Shown here piece by piece: positions 42,695-52,815 of a stretch of 64,000 nt of DNA. Position 1 is the first letter of the stretch. Each line of letters begins with the position of its first letter. Source of the DNA: Candidatus Pelagibacter sp. (lineage in GTDB: Bacteria; Pseudomonadota; Alphaproteobacteria; Pelagibacterales; Pelagibacteraceae); the NCBI GenBank assembly GCA_028103285.1, contig JAOHNF010000001.1, positions 1-64,000 on the forward strand, written 5' to 3'. A program made the translations under genes and the position numbers. The notes under the pieces were generated by a model. That model was not told where the DNA came from, made no database searches, and saw only the letters and a program-made list of their open reading frames with translations.

Positions 42695-43165
42695 TTAATT
42701 AAGCTTTCTCCATTTTTCTGGATGGATAAAGTAACCAGACCATAATCCAATTCTTTTTTTTTTAGCGTAGTTTTCATCTTCAATATAGTCTTTCGAATAT
42801 CTCCTATACGCAACAGCATGACCATTTCTAACCATCCATTTATTTAGATCTACATCTTTAAGAAAGCAAACACCTATATATCTCTTGTATCTATCAAGTT
42901 TGTCTTGCACTTTACAGGTTACTGACTCAGCATTAATTTTTCTTTTTAAGGCATTAGTTGCTTCTTCTCCACAGCTATATTCTTTAGAGTTTCTAATACA
43001 AGTTTGTTTCTTTTCAGGAGTATCAATTCCATGAAGTCTAATTCGTTTATTTAAAATTTTAATAGTATCTCCATCAGTAACATTTGGAACTCCCGATATT
43101 TCGATTGCTATAACTTTAATACTTAAGACAAATAAAATTATTATAACAGTATTAAATATTCTCAT
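42695..43165 (-). CDS. Secreted thermonuclease-like (SNase) protein
   Basis: This 156-residue protein has an N-terminal hydrophobic signal (about 3-20) and a staphylococcal-nuclease OB-fold. VTDGDTIKILNKRIRLHGIDTPEKKQ contains the catalytic Asp and Arg. CGEEATNALK and LDRYKRYIGVCFLKDVDLN are standard blocks, the latter with the second catalytic arginine. Four or more cysteines fit export. It may scavenge nucleic acids in the periplasm. Confidence 0.85.
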   Translation of the reverse strand: MRIFNTVIIILFVLSIKVIAIEISGVPNVTDGDTIKILNKRIRLHGIDTPEKKQTCIRNSKEYSCGEEATNALKRKINAESVTCKVQDKLDRYKRYIGVCFLKDVDLNKWMVRNGHAVAYRRYSKDYIEDENYAKKKRIGLWSGYFIHPEKWRKLN

Positions 43166-43166
43166 A

Positions 43167-43562
43167 TCACTTCATTATTATTTTTAAAATAAGTTGAATA
43201 AATAAATATGCAATAATAACACCTATAAAATTAGCAAATAAATCATAGTATTCGAAAGCTCTGTTTGGAATAAAGTGGTGAAACATTTCAAGTAAAATTG
43301 AAATAAAAAATACAAATTGAAAACTATTAATAAATTTTTTTTCTCTCACTCTCACAACAAAAGCTAAAGAACTTAAAAATGTAAAAGAAATTAAATGATT
43401 TATAGATGTTCCTATTGGATTTGGTATCAAATCTGGTTGTTGACCCAAATTTCCATATAAAAAATATCCAATTAAACTTCCTGGAAATAAATAAAAAACA
43501 AATAAAATAATTAATAAAAAGTAATATGAGTATTCTAGTAGTTTAAATATAGTATTTTTCAT
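43167..43562 (-). CDS. VanZ-like family membrane protein
   Basis: This 131-residue membrane protein has about four helices. The VanZ signature at the end of helix 3, EMFHHFIPNRAFEYYDLFANFIGVIIAYL, matches E..Q.F.P.R....D...N..G. The family's role is largely unknown (teicoplanin resistance in one case). It ends 1 base before the SNase gene start on the same strand. Confidence 0.82.
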   Translation of the reverse strand: MKNTIFKLLEYSYYFLLIILFVFYLFPGSLIGYFLYGNLGQQPDLIPNPIGTSINHLISFTFLSSLAFVVRVREKKFINSFQFVFFISILLEMFHHFIPNRAFEYYDLFANFIGVIIAYLFIQLILKIIMK

Positions 43563-43602
43563 TTTAAATTTAATATAGTACTTAATAACTTATTTAACTA
43601 TT

Positions 43603-44322
43603 ATGACTAAATTAATTCTTACAAGACATGGCCAAAGTACATGGAATGCTGAAAATAGATTTACCGGTTGGGTAGATGTAGATCTTTCTGATATAGGGAT
43701 AAGAGAAGCTGAAAAATCTGGCCAAATAATAAAAGACTTAAATATCAAGATAGACATCTCCTATACATCATATCTAAAAAGAGCAATTAAGACTCTTACA
43801 AGTATTCTTAAAAGAAATAATCTTGAACTTAATTTCAATACAGCCTGGCAACTTAACGAGAGACATTACGGTTCCTTAACTGGTTTAAATAAAGAAGAAA
43901 CAAAAAAGAAAATTGGCGAAGATCAGTTTAAAAAATATAGAAGGTCTTGGGATTTAGCTCCCCCTCCTATGGAGGAAAAAAGTGAGTATCAAAATTTATT
44001 TAGTCCGTTAAATAGTAGCATACCTATTGGGATGTCACCTTATACTGAGTCACTCAAAGATACATATAACAGAGTTGTGCCCTTTTATGAAAATGAAATT
44101 AAAAAAAATCTAAGAGATAATAAAAATGTTTTGATTTCTGCTCACGGAAATTCTCTAAGAGCCCTATGCAAATACTTATTCGACATATCTGATACAAAGA
44201 TTAATGATTTAGAAATACCAACCGGTAACCCACTTGTAATCGAATTTGGAAATAATTTTAAAGTTAATGAATATTACTATCTAGACAAGACTAGAGCTAA
44301 AGATATTATTTTTAATCAGTAA
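43603..44322 (+). CDS. gpmA: 2,3-bisphosphoglycerate-dependent phosphoglycerate mutase
   Basis: This 239-residue histidine phosphatase-fold enzyme interconverts 3- and 2-phosphoglycerate in glycolysis and gluconeogenesis. The phospho-acceptor His9 is in LTRHGQSTWNAENRFTGWVDVDLS. NERHYGSLTGLNK and LISAHGNSLRALCKYL supply the other catalytic residues. It overlaps the convergent murU gene by 11 bases. Confidence 0.95.
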   Translation: MTKLILTRHGQSTWNAENRFTGWVDVDLSDIGIREAEKSGQIIKDLNIKIDISYTSYLKRAIKTLTSILKRNNLELNFNTAWQLNERHYGSLTGLNKEETKKKIGEDQFKKYRRSWDLAPPPMEEKSEYQNLFSPLNSSIPIGMSPYTESLKDTYNRVVPFYENEIKKNLRDNKNVLISAHGNSLRALCKYLFDISDTKINDLEIPTGNPLVIEFGNNFKVNEYYYLDKTRAKDIIFNQ

Positions 44323-45010
44323 TTTTTAAATTTAAAATTTTATTGTACATTTCAAATGTATTTAAATGATAAAATTTCTGCTTACTTTCCAATCCATATA
44401 AATTTTTATCTTCGATTAAATCATCCCATATCTTATTCATTGAGAATACTTTCAATTTTTTTGACTTTAGAAAACTTCTTTTTGTTATATGAAGACCCGT
44501 AAAAATAAATTGATTTTCTTCCCCTTTAAATATCATTCTTTCTTTTAAGTTAAAATCTCCTACAAAAGATGTATCAAGAGAAAGACTTTTATCGACTAAC
44601 AGCAAGCTAGGTTTATTATTTTTTAAATAAATCTCTTCGAGTTTTATTACTTCCTCTTCATACGTTTTATTCCATAGGGTATCAGGATTGATAACAAAGA
44701 ACGGGTTATCATTAAAATTACTGGTTCCTGCTAATACTCCACCACCTGTATCTAATAATAAATCTGTTTCATCTGAAATATTAATCTTAGTGTTAAATTT
44801 TTTCTTATTCATAAAGTTTTTGATCTGATCTGATAAATAGTGAACATTAATACTTATTTCTTGAACTCCGCAATTAATTAGTAAATTTATAGCTCTCTCT
44901 AGTAAACTTATACTGTTTATTTCTAAAAGAGGTTTTGGTTTATTAAGTGTTAAAGGTTGCATTCTTTTACCAAGCCCTGCTGCTAGAATCATTCCATATT
45001 TAATTTTCAT
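44312..45010 (-). CDS. murU: N-acetylmuramate-1-phosphate uridylyltransferase (nucleotidyltransferase)
   Basis: This 232-residue sugar-nucleotide transferase has the signature MILAAGLGKRMQPLTLNKPKPLLEI. It makes UDP-MurNAc from MurNAc-1-P in peptidoglycan recycling. It overlaps the downstream part of amgK by 4 bases, which is the usual amgK-murU pairing. Mg2+-binding Asp lies in VINPDTLWNK. The frameshift in the partner kinase is relevant to whether the pathway still works. Confidence 0.88.
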   Translation of the reverse strand: MKIKYGMILAAGLGKRMQPLTLNKPKPLLEINSISLLERAINLLINCGVQEISINVHYLSDQIKNFMNKKKFNTKINISDETDLLLDTGGGVLAGTSNFNDNPFFVINPDTLWNKTYEEEVIKLEEIYLKNNKPSLLLVDKSLSLDTSFVGDFNLKERMIFKGEENQFIFTGLHITKRSFLKSKKLKVFSMNKIWDDLIEDKNLYGLESKQKFYHLNTFEMYNKILNLKITD

Positions 45011-45958
45011 ATTTTTTTTGACCTTTTCAATTTTTTTATAGGAAAATTCTTCTGTATTAATAAATTTAAGTTTTTAAAAATTGGATTTTTTAATCTTCTC
45101 TCAATTAAAGTCCAAGTGTAAGGCAAAAACTTTAGATAATTTGCTTTATTATCTCTTTTCCATAGACGCACAAATATTCCTAATATTTTTAAATTTCTTT
45201 GTACAGATAAAATATCAAAATCATTTTTTAGTTTTTCTTTTTTCTCATTTTTATGTTTAGATCCCTTCCAATAAAATTTAAATAATTTATCTTGTAAATC
45301 TTGAGGTAATTTTATTCTTACATCATCAATTAAAGACGCTACATCATATAATGAATTTCCAATTATAGCATCCTGACTATCAATTACACCTAATTTTTTT
45401 TTATCAATCATAATATTTGAAACATGAAAATCTCTATGGACAAAAGTATCATTTTTAAAATTTAATTTTTTATAAACTTTATTTAAGCAAACTTTTTATT
45501 TTACTCGTATTTTTATTTTTTAGAAAATATTTTAAATACCAGTCAAAAAATAAATCTGATTCTTTGTGAAGTTTTTCTAAAGTATATTTTAGGAATTTAA
45601 CTTTAAATTTCCCCAGTTTATAATTTTTTTTTAGTTTGATTTTTTGAATTTTAAAAATTAATTTAATCAAAGATTTGTAATCATTGATTTTATTTTTCTT
45701 TGAAATGATAAAATCAAAAAAAGATTTATCTCCAAGATCAGAAATCACTATCATATTGTTGTTATAATGATTGCTTATAAGCTTTGGTGCCCTGATTTTA
45801 TTAGAATTTAAAATATTATTTACAATACTATAAATAATAAGATTTTTATATTTTTCTTTTTTAGCAGATACAACAATTGATGTTTTATTATTATTTTTTA
45901 TTCTATAAAATTCTCTAAAAGAAGCATCTCCTGATATTTTTTTTAATTTATAATTCAT
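45007..45958 (-). pseudogene. amgK: Aminoglycoside phosphotransferase-like sugar kinase (AmgK), frameshifted
   Basis: Two minus-strand frames together give one APH-fold kinase of about 317 residues. The first part (45479-45958) starts MNYKLKKISGDASFREFYRI, overlapping tsaE by 11 bases, and stops in TAA at 45479-45481. The next frame, read from 45483, continues NKVYKKLNFKNDTFVHRDFH and holds the catalytic HRDxxxxN (45415-45438), followed by LGVIDSQDA with the metal Asp. One extra A in the AAA run (plus-strand 45482-45484) breaks the gene. It could be real, a sequencing or assembly error, or, less likely, a slip site. Confidence 0.82.
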
Positions 45959-46400
45959 TTTCAAAATTTTTCCATTTTCCAAATCCGATAATTTTTATTT
46001 CTCTTTCATTATCGCTTGCTGTATAATTCAAATAAATTTCTAATTTATCTTTTAAAGGTGTTTTAATTAAATCAGGCCATTCTATAATTTTAATTGCATC
46101 GAGATCATCTGAAAATATCCCTAAATGATTTAACTCTTTGCTTTCTTTAATCCTGTAAAGATCATAGTGCATTATTTTTAAATCTTTAATATCGTACTCA
46201 TATAATAAGTTAAATGTCGGGCTTAAAATTTCTGTAGGTTTTAAATCTTTTTCTTCTTGTAAATTATTGATTAAATTCCTTGTAAATGTTGTTTTACCAA
46301 CACCAATTTCACCAATTAAAAATATGAAGTCTTTTTTAGATAAATGTTTAGAAATTTTCTTTGAAATTAAATTAAGGTGATCTAAAGATTTTACAATCAT
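45948..46400 (-). CDS. tsaE: tRNA threonylcarbamoyladenosine biosynthesis ATPase TsaE
   Basis: This 150-residue P-loop ATPase supports TsaB-TsaD in making t6A37 on ANN-decoding tRNAs. Walker A is GEIGVGKTTFTRNL (30-43). SPTFNLLYEYD and IMHYDLYRIKESKEL are the family's Ser/Thr-Tyr and Asp blocks, and IIEWPD is conserved. It is followed by amgK and murU, an arrangement found across alphaproteobacteria. The gap to ahcY upstream is 10 bases. Confidence 0.93.
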   Translation of the reverse strand: MIVKSLDHLNLISKKISKHLSKKDFIFLIGEIGVGKTTFTRNLINNLQEEKDLKPTEILSPTFNLLYEYDIKDLKIMHYDLYRIKESKELNHLGIFSDDLDAIKIIEWPDLIKTPLKDKLEIYLNYTASDNEREIKIIGFGKWKNFENEL

Positions 46401-46410
46401 TAGCTACTAT

Positions 46411-47700
46411 CTAGTAGCGATAAGTATCTGGTTTAAAAGGTCCTGAAGTTTTAACGCTTATATAATCTGCTTGCTCTTTAGACATTTTTGTTAATTTAGC
46501 GCCGACTTTTTCTAAATGCAACATTGCGACTTTTTCATCTAAATGTTTCGGTAATACGTATACTTTTTTTTCATATTTAGCAGAATTATTCCATAATTCA
46601 ATTTGAGCTATTACTTGGTTGGTAAAAGAAGCGCTCATTACAAAACTTGGGTGACCTGTTGCGCAACCTAAATTTACTAGTCTACCTTCTGCTAAAAGAA
46701 TTATTCTTTTTTTGCTTGGTAATTCAATTTCGTGAACTTGAGGTTTAATTTCATCCCATTTGTAATTTTTTAAAGCTTCGACTTGAATTTCATTATCAAA
46801 GTGACCGATATTACAAAGTATTGCCCTATCTTTCATATCTCTCATATGATCTGCTGTAACAATATCTTTATTTCCAGTTGCAGTTACAACTATATCAGCA
46901 CCTGCAATGGCTTCTTCCATAACAACAACTTCATAACCTTCCATAGCTGCTTGGAGAGCACAAATAGGATCTGTTTCCGTTACCATAACTCTCGCACCAG
47001 CTTGACGAAGTGATGCAGCGCTTCCTTTTCCAACATCACCAAATCCAGCTACTATAGCAACTTTTCCAGACATCATTACATCTGTGGCTCTTTTAATTCC
47101 ATCAACTAAACTCTCTCTACATCCGTATAAATTATCGAATTTAGATTTTGTAACTGAGTCGTTTACATTTATAGCTGGAATAAGTAATTCTTTATTCTGT
47201 TCCATTTTTTTTAAAGCTAAAACTCCAGTTGTAGTTTCTTCTGAAACGCCTTTAACATCTATTAGTAATTCTTTATAATCTTTGTGCATCAAAGCTGTTA
47301 AATCTCCACCATCATCTAATATCATATTAGCTTTCCAATCTTTTTTTCCTTCAACTGTTTGCTTAACACACCACCAATACTCTTCTTCCGTTTCACCTTT
47401 CCAAGCAAAAACAGGTATTCCAGCTTTTGCAATAGCTGCTGCTGCATGATCTTGAGTTGAAAAAATATTACATGATGACCATCTGACTTCTGCGCCTAAT
47501 TCTACGAGTGTTTCAATTAGAACAGCTGTTTGGATAGTCATGTGAAGGCATCCTAAAATTTTTGCTCCTTTAAGAGGATTCTTTCCTTTATATTCTTCTC
47601 GTAAGGCCATTAAACCTGGCATTTCAGTTTCAGCTAATGAAATTTCTTTTCTACCGAAATCTGCTTGCTTAATATCTTTTACTTTAAAATCTTCAGACAT
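46411..47700 (-). CDS. ahcY: Adenosylhomocysteinase
   Basis: This 429-residue tetrameric enzyme splits S-adenosylhomocysteine to adenosine and homocysteine with bound NAD. Substrate residues appear in [16 protein letters not shown] and [13 protein letters not shown]. The NAD fold is [28 protein letters not shown], and the C-terminal PFKPDTYRY is intact. The start at 47700 (MSEDFKV) is chosen because the longer frame adds 13 residues unlike the family. It lies 48 bases downstream of chvG. Confidence 0.97.
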   Translation of the reverse strand: MSEDFKVKDIKQADFGRKEISLAETEMPGLMALREEYKGKNPLKGAKILGCLHMTIQTAVLIETLVELGAEVRWSSCNIFSTQDHAAAAIAKAGIPVFAWKGETEEEYWWCVKQTVEGKKDWKANMILDDGGDLTALMHKDYKELLIDVKGVSEETTTGVLALKKMEQNKELLIPAINVNDSVTKSKFDNLYGCRESLVDGIKRATDVMMSGKVAIVAGFGDVGKGSAASLRQAGARVMVTETDPICALQAAMEGYEVVVMEEAIAGADIVVTATGNKDIVTADHMRDMKDRAILCNIGHFDNEIQVEALKNYKWDEIKPQVHEIELPSKKRIILLAEGRLVNLGCATGHPSFVMSASFTNQVIAQIELWNNSAKYEKKVYVLPKHLDEKVAMLHLEKVGAKLTKMSKEQADYISVKTSGPFKPDTYRY

Positions 47701-47748
47701 ATTTTGATTGTTAATATCAATATAACTAAATCTTAGCAAGAAAGAATG

Positions 47749-49269
47749 CTAAGAATATTTGGGTAATAACACCTCAACTTGAGCTCCTTTACTGTCAATT
47801 CTGTTGGAAGCTGAGATCTCACCTTTATGAAGTTCAACTATATTTTTTACTATATTTAATCCTAATCCCGAATGTTTTCCGAAGCTTTTAGGTCTGTTAC
47901 TATAGAATCTCTTAAATATTTTTTGTGTAGAAGTTTCTGAAAAGCCAGGTCCTTCATCTTTTATAATCATTAATATGTTGTTCGAAGTTTCCTCTAAGCC
48001 TATTTCGATAGTCTGATTATCTTGACTAAACGAGATAGAATTGTCTAATAAATTGGCAATCACTTGCTCCAAGCGATTGCTGATTCCAAAAATATAATAT
48101 CCATTTTTAGAATTTACCTTGTCCACAATGTTTATTAAAATTTTTTTATTTTGATTTATTAGATCATTATTGAAATCTTCTACAACACTATCAATTATAT
48201 CAATTAAATTTATTTTACTCATTTTTTCTCTAGATAATGATGCTTCATCTTTTAACATTTGAGAATAATCAGTTATTAACCTTTCAATTCTTTCTACATC
48301 ATGATTTATAATTTTAAGTAATTTTTCACTTTCACTTTTTTCAATTGTTTTATCCAATAGTTCGGATGCACTTTTTAATGATGCCAAAGGATTTCTAATT
48401 TCATGAGCTAAATCATTTGAAAATGTTTCAGCTCGATTGGTCCTTTGTTGAAGCTCTTTTGTCATCTCGTCAATTGAAACAGTTAATTTTCCTATTTCAT
48501 CATCCCTAATAAAAACTTTTTTTATATCTATATTCTGATTTGATTTTTTTTTAATTGCGTCACTGAATTTAACTAACAAACCAATAGGTTTTAAAATATA
48601 TTTGTTTAAAAAAAGCGAAAAAATTAAAATTACAATTGCTACTGCAATCATTGTTCTAACTATAAATGCCTTTCGTTCTTTTACAGCGGTAATAATTTCA
48701 CTAGCTTGTTCGGATACGACAATAAAACCAATTTCTTCTTCATTAATAATTACCTTACTTAAGGTGCTAACAAAAAAATCATTTTTAATTATTTTATCTA
48801 ATGTTATTGGCTGATCAATATATTGATTTAAAATTATTTCCTTAACATTATCTTTCTCCTCTTTTTCGAGACTTTCTTGTATTTTAGGTGTTATAGATTT
48901 GCCATCTAATGTTTCTTCAATAATAAAATCCGATCTAGAGAAAACACTTTGATCTAGATCTAAAATATTTGTATCTCCTATTAAATTTCCACGTAAATCA
49001 TAAAATCGTACTCTATCTAAACTTTGAAATAAAAATCTTGTTGATAATAAAAAAGTTCTTATTCCCTCTTTTGTAAAATCTACACTTAGTCTTTCAAAAT
49101 GATCAACTGTATTGCTAATTATAACTTTGTGATTATTTGTTCTATCTTTTATTAAATTTGGTTGAATGGCCTCTAAGTAGATAATGGTAAATATTCCTAG
49201 AACGGAAAATACTGTAAAATTAAATAAGAGAAACTTCTTTAATATAGAAGCTGATTTTTTTTGTTTCAT
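47749..49269 (-). CDS. chvG: Sensor histidine kinase ChvG
   Basis: This 506-residue membrane kinase has an N-terminal TM helix (about 14-32), a periplasmic sensor of about 170 residues, a second TM (about 203-222) and a HAMP segment. HisKA follows with His289 (FSNDLAHEIRNPLASLKS), then the ATPase with IANLLDNSISFS (N box), DEGPGFS (G1) and GKHSGLGLNIVKNI (G2). ChvG/ExoS senses acidity and envelope state in alphaproteobacteria. It shares one base with chvI. The hprK-ptsM-ptsH genes often found between chvG and ahcY are absent. Confidence 0.9.
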   Translation of the reverse strand: MKQKKSASILKKFLLFNFTVFSVLGIFTIIYLEAIQPNLIKDRTNNHKVIISNTVDHFERLSVDFTKEGIRTFLLSTRFLFQSLDRVRFYDLRGNLIGDTNILDLDQSVFSRSDFIIEETLDGKSITPKIQESLEKEEKDNVKEIILNQYIDQPITLDKIIKNDFFVSTLSKVIINEEEIGFIVVSEQASEIITAVKERKAFIVRTMIAVAIVILIFSLFLNKYILKPIGLLVKFSDAIKKKSNQNIDIKKVFIRDDEIGKLTVSIDEMTKELQQRTNRAETFSNDLAHEIRNPLASLKSASELLDKTIEKSESEKLLKIINHDVERIERLITDYSQMLKDEASLSREKMSKINLIDIIDSVVEDFNNDLINQNKKILINIVDKVNSKNGYYIFGISNRLEQVIANLLDNSISFSQDNQTIEIGLEETSNNILMIIKDEGPGFSETSTQKIFKRFYSNRPKSFGKHSGLGLNIVKNIVELHKGEISASNRIDSKGAQVEVLLPKYS

Positions 49270-49967
49270 TAACTAACATTCCATCTATACCCGCTTCCAT
49301 ATCTAGTTTCAATCGCTGAAAATTTTTCATCAACTTTTTTGAACTTTTTTCTTATTCTTTTTACATGACTATCAATTGTTCTGTCTTCAATTTCTGTATT
49401 TTCTTTATAGGCAATTTCCATTAAATGAGCTCTTTCCTTTATTACTCCAGGTCTTTTAGCTAATTCTTTTACTATTAAGAATTCAGTAGTTGTTAGTTTA
49501 TCGGGTAAGGCTTTACTATCCCATTCACACTCCAATTGAGAGGGGTCAAGCTTTAATTTACCATGTGCTATAACATTTTTTGTATCATCAACTGCATTCG
49601 TTTTTTTTCTCAGTTGAACTCTAATTCTTTCAATCAAAACTTTAGTTGAAAAACCTCCTGATTTTTTTACAAAATCATCTGCTCCTAATTTTAACCCAAG
49701 GAGTTCATCTACTTCATCATCTTTTGAGGTAAGGAAAATTATTGGTATAGACATCTTTTTTTTTAACTTTTTTAATAATTCTTCACCATCCATCCTTGGC
49801 ATTTTAATATCTAGAACTGCTAAATCGGGCGGATTTCTTGTTAAACCATTTAAAGCAGACTCTCCATCGATATAAGTATGAACTTTAAATCCCTCACGCT
49901 CAAGCGCCATGCTTATGCCTGTAAGTATATTTCTATCATCATCAACTAATGCTATTGTTTGTGACAT
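49269..49967 (-). CDS. chvI: Response regulator ChvI (OmpR family)
   Basis: This 232-residue regulator has a receiver domain with phospho-acceptor Asp53 (LAVLDIKMPRMDGEE) and a C-terminal winged helix (TTTEFLIVKELAKRPGVIKER, then IDSHVKRIRKKF). It is the partner of ChvG. A GGAG element lies about 6 bases before the ATG. The 39-base gap to polA upstream is the only space for a promoter, so it may be co-transcribed with polA. Confidence 0.92.
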   Translation of the reverse strand: MSQTIALVDDDRNILTGISMALEREGFKVHTYIDGESALNGLTRNPPDLAVLDIKMPRMDGEELLKKLKKKMSIPIIFLTSKDDEVDELLGLKLGADDFVKKSGGFSTKVLIERIRVQLRKKTNAVDDTKNVIAHGKLKLDPSQLECEWDSKALPDKLTTTEFLIVKELAKRPGVIKERAHLMEIAYKENTEIEDRTIDSHVKRIRKKFKKVDEKFSAIETRYGSGYRWNVS

Positions 49968-50006
49968 AACTATATTCTCCTAATCTTAATGTCAGAATTT
50001 AGGCGA

Positions 50007-52772
50007 TTAATGGGCTTCACCCCAATTATTGCCCGAATTAATACTAACTTCCAGTGGTATTGAAAACATATGATGATCAGAGCTAGAAACAGAAACCATA
50101 GCTTCTTTAATAATTTTTTTAATTTGTTCTTCATCTTTTTTTAAACATTCAAAAATTAATTCATCATGAATTTGAAGTAACATTTTTGCTTTCTGATTTT
50201 CTTCTAAAATTTTATCAATTTTAATCATGGCTAATCGAATTATGTCAGCAGCAGATCCCTGTATTGGTGCATTAATAGCAGCTCTTTCTTGAAAACTTCT
50301 TACACTAAAGTTCTTGTCATTGATTCCTCTTAGATGAATTCTTCTACCAAAAATATTAGTGACGTAACCTTGTTTTCTACACGTTTTTACAGTCGAGTGC
50401 ATATAGTCTTTAATTTCTGGAAATTTTTTAAAATATGAATTAATAAAATTTAAAGCTTCAGTATGAGAAACTGATATTTGTTTTGCTAATCCATATTGTG
50501 TTATACCATATATTATACCAAAATTAATTGCTTTAGCTTTTCGTCTATAATCATCGCTTACTTTATTAATTGGGATATCAAACACCTGGCTTGCTGTTAG
50601 TGAGTGAATATCTTGGTTATTTTTAAAAGCTTTTTTTAATTCTTTTACGTCTGCCATATCAGCAAGTATTCGCATTTCTATTTGATTGTAATCAGCTGAA
50701 ATTAAAAGATTATTTTTTTCTGCAATAAATGCTTTTCTTATTTTTCTACCGTCTGGTGTTTTGATTGGTATATTTTGTAAATTTGGATCGCTTGAAGCTA
50801 ATCTGCCGGTATTTGTGGCGGCTAATAAAAAAGAGGTATGTACTCTTTTAGTCTTTTTATTAATATGCTCCTGCAAAGCATCAGTATATGTGCTTTTAAG
50901 TTTTGAAACCTGCCTCCATTCTAAAATTAAATTAGGAAACTTATGGCCAGTAAGAGCAAGATCCTCTAGAATTTTAGCACTTGTTGCTAGACTTCCTTTT
51001 TTAGTTTTTTTTAATTTTGCGATTTTTAAATCATTATAGATTATTTCACCTAACTGCTTAGGTGAGCCTATATTAAATTTTTTACCTGAAATTTTATATA
51101 TTTCTTTTTCAATTTTAATTAAACTTTCTTCAAATTTCTTTGAAAGTTCTTTTAAATAATTATCATCAACTTTAATCCCAGTGGTCTCCAATTTTGATAA
51201 AATTTTGATCATCGGTTTTTCGAAAACCTCATAAATTTTATCCAGTTTTTCCTCAGTAACTCTCTCTGATAAAATATTATATAATCTGAGAGTAACATCC
51301 GCATCCTCAGCTGCATATTCTGTGGCAGATTTTAAGTCTATGTCAGAAAAATTTAATTGCTTTTTTCCGGTACCGACTAAATCCTTATAAGAAATAGTTT
51401 TATGTCCAAGATGGATTTCAGACAATGTATCCATATTATGTCGATTGTTTCCCGCATCTAAAGTATAAGATAATAACATAGTATCTTCTATAGGATTTAA
51501 TTCGACACCATTATTTTTAAGAATAATAAAATCATATTTTGTATTTTGGCATACTTTTTTAATACTAGGATCCTCAAGGATTTTTTTGAGTTTATCTAAA
51601 ACTAAATCTTTTTTTAAACTTTTAATATTTTTATGTCCTAGAGGTATATAAAAAGAAGCATTTGTAGCATAGCTGATTGAGATACCTATTAGTTCAGCTT
51701 CCTGAGGGTTTAACGATGAAGTCTCTGTGTCTACTGCAATAACTAATTTTTCATTAAGACTCTTTACTAGATTATTTAATTCTTTTTCGTTAACAATACT
51801 TTTATAAGATTTTTTATCTATATTAGTAATTTTTCTTAATTTATTTTCTATGCCAGAATCTTTGTTACTTGGATCGCCATAAAAACTTATTGCCTGACTC
51901 AATATCCTATTAAATTCCATTTCTCTTAAAAATTTATAAAGCTTATCTTTATCTACATCTTTAATTAAAAATTCGCTGGGATCATTTTTAACAGGTACAT
52001 CATTTTTTAGTGTAACAAGTTGTTTGCTTAACAATGCTTTATCTTTATTAGCTAATAATGTTTCTCTTCTTTTGTTTTGAGGAATCTCAGAAGCTTTGCT
52101 AAGTAATTTATCTAAATTTTTATATTTATTAATTAATTGTGCTGCAGTTTTAATTCCGATTCCTGGAACCCCTGGGACATTATCTGAGGAGTCTCCAGCA
52201 AGCGATTGTACATCGATCACTTGGTCAGGCTTGACCCCAAATTTTTCTAATACTTCTTTTTCTCCTATCACTCGACTTTTCATTGGATCGAATAACCTGA
52301 CTTTATTAGAGACTAACTGCATCAAATCTTTATCAGAAGAAATAATGGTCACTTTGGCTCCAGCTTCAGTAATTTTCTTTGCGTAGGTAGCTATCAGGTC
52401 GTCAGCTTCATAATTAAGCAGTTCAATCGAAGGTAAATTAAAAGCTTTAACTGATTTTCTAATATATTCAAACTGAGGAGCTAAGTCATCTGGTGCTTCA
52501 GTTCTATTAGCTTTGTACTCACTATAAATATCATTTCTAAAATTTTTTCTTGCTGAGTCAAATATAACAGCAAAGTGTGTAGGTTTATGTTTTGAATCAT
52601 CGGATCTTGCATCTTCTAAAAGTTTAAACAACATAGAACAAAAGCCACTCACTGCTCCAGTCGGTAAACCATCGCTTTTTCTAGATAAAGGTGGCAGAGC
52701 GTAATATGCTCTAAAAATATAACCTGAACCATCTATTAGATAAAAATGATCTGTTTTTTTTAATGAACTCAT
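50007..52772 (-). CDS. polA: DNA polymerase I
   Basis: This 921-residue protein has three domains. The 5' nuclease (about 1-300) contains DGSGYIFRAYYAL and VPGIGIKTAAQL. The 3'-5' exonuclease (about 325-515) keeps its DEDD residues (VDTETSSL, NTKYDFI, YAAEDADVT), so proofreading is probably active. The polymerase (about 540-921) shows motif A (SADYNQIEMRILADM), motif B (RRKAKAINFGIIYG) and motif C (QIHDELIFE). It removes RNA primers and fills repair gaps. It is divergent from the ABC gene. Confidence 0.97.
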   Translation of the reverse strand: MSSLKKTDHFYLIDGSGYIFRAYYALPPLSRKSDGLPTGAVSGFCSMLFKLLEDARSDDSKHKPTHFAVIFDSARKNFRNDIYSEYKANRTEAPDDLAPQFEYIRKSVKAFNLPSIELLNYEADDLIATYAKKITEAGAKVTIISSDKDLMQLVSNKVRLFDPMKSRVIGEKEVLEKFGVKPDQVIDVQSLAGDSSDNVPGVPGIGIKTAAQLINKYKNLDKLLSKASEIPQNKRRETLLANKDKALLSKQLVTLKNDVPVKNDPSEFLIKDVDKDKLYKFLREMEFNRILSQAISFYGDPSNKDSGIENKLRKITNIDKKSYKSIVNEKELNNLVKSLNEKLVIAVDTETSSLNPQEAELIGISISYATNASFYIPLGHKNIKSLKKDLVLDKLKKILEDPSIKKVCQNTKYDFIILKNNGVELNPIEDTMLLSYTLDAGNNRHNMDTLSEIHLGHKTISYKDLVGTGKKQLNFSDIDLKSATEYAAEDADVTLRLYNILSERVTEEKLDKIYEVFEKPMIKILSKLETTGIKVDDNYLKELSKKFEESLIKIEKEIYKISGKKFNIGSPKQLGEIIYNDLKIAKLKKTKKGSLATSAKILEDLALTGHKFPNLILEWRQVSKLKSTYTDALQEHINKKTKRVHTSFLLAATNTGRLASSDPNLQNIPIKTPDGRKIRKAFIAEKNNLLISADYNQIEMRILADMADVKELKKAFKNNQDIHSLTASQVFDIPINKVSDDYRRKAKAINFGIIYGITQYGLAKQISVSHTEALNFINSYFKKFPEIKDYMHSTVKTCRKQGYVTNIFGRRIHLRGINDKNFSVRSFQERAAINAPIQGSAADIIRLAMIKIDKILEENQKAKMLLQIHDELIFECLKKDEEQIKKIIKEAMVSVSSSDHHMFSIPLEVSINSGNNWGEAH

Positions 52773-52815
52773 ATATATATATTACATTGATTTCTTACCT
52801 ATAATTAAAAAAACT

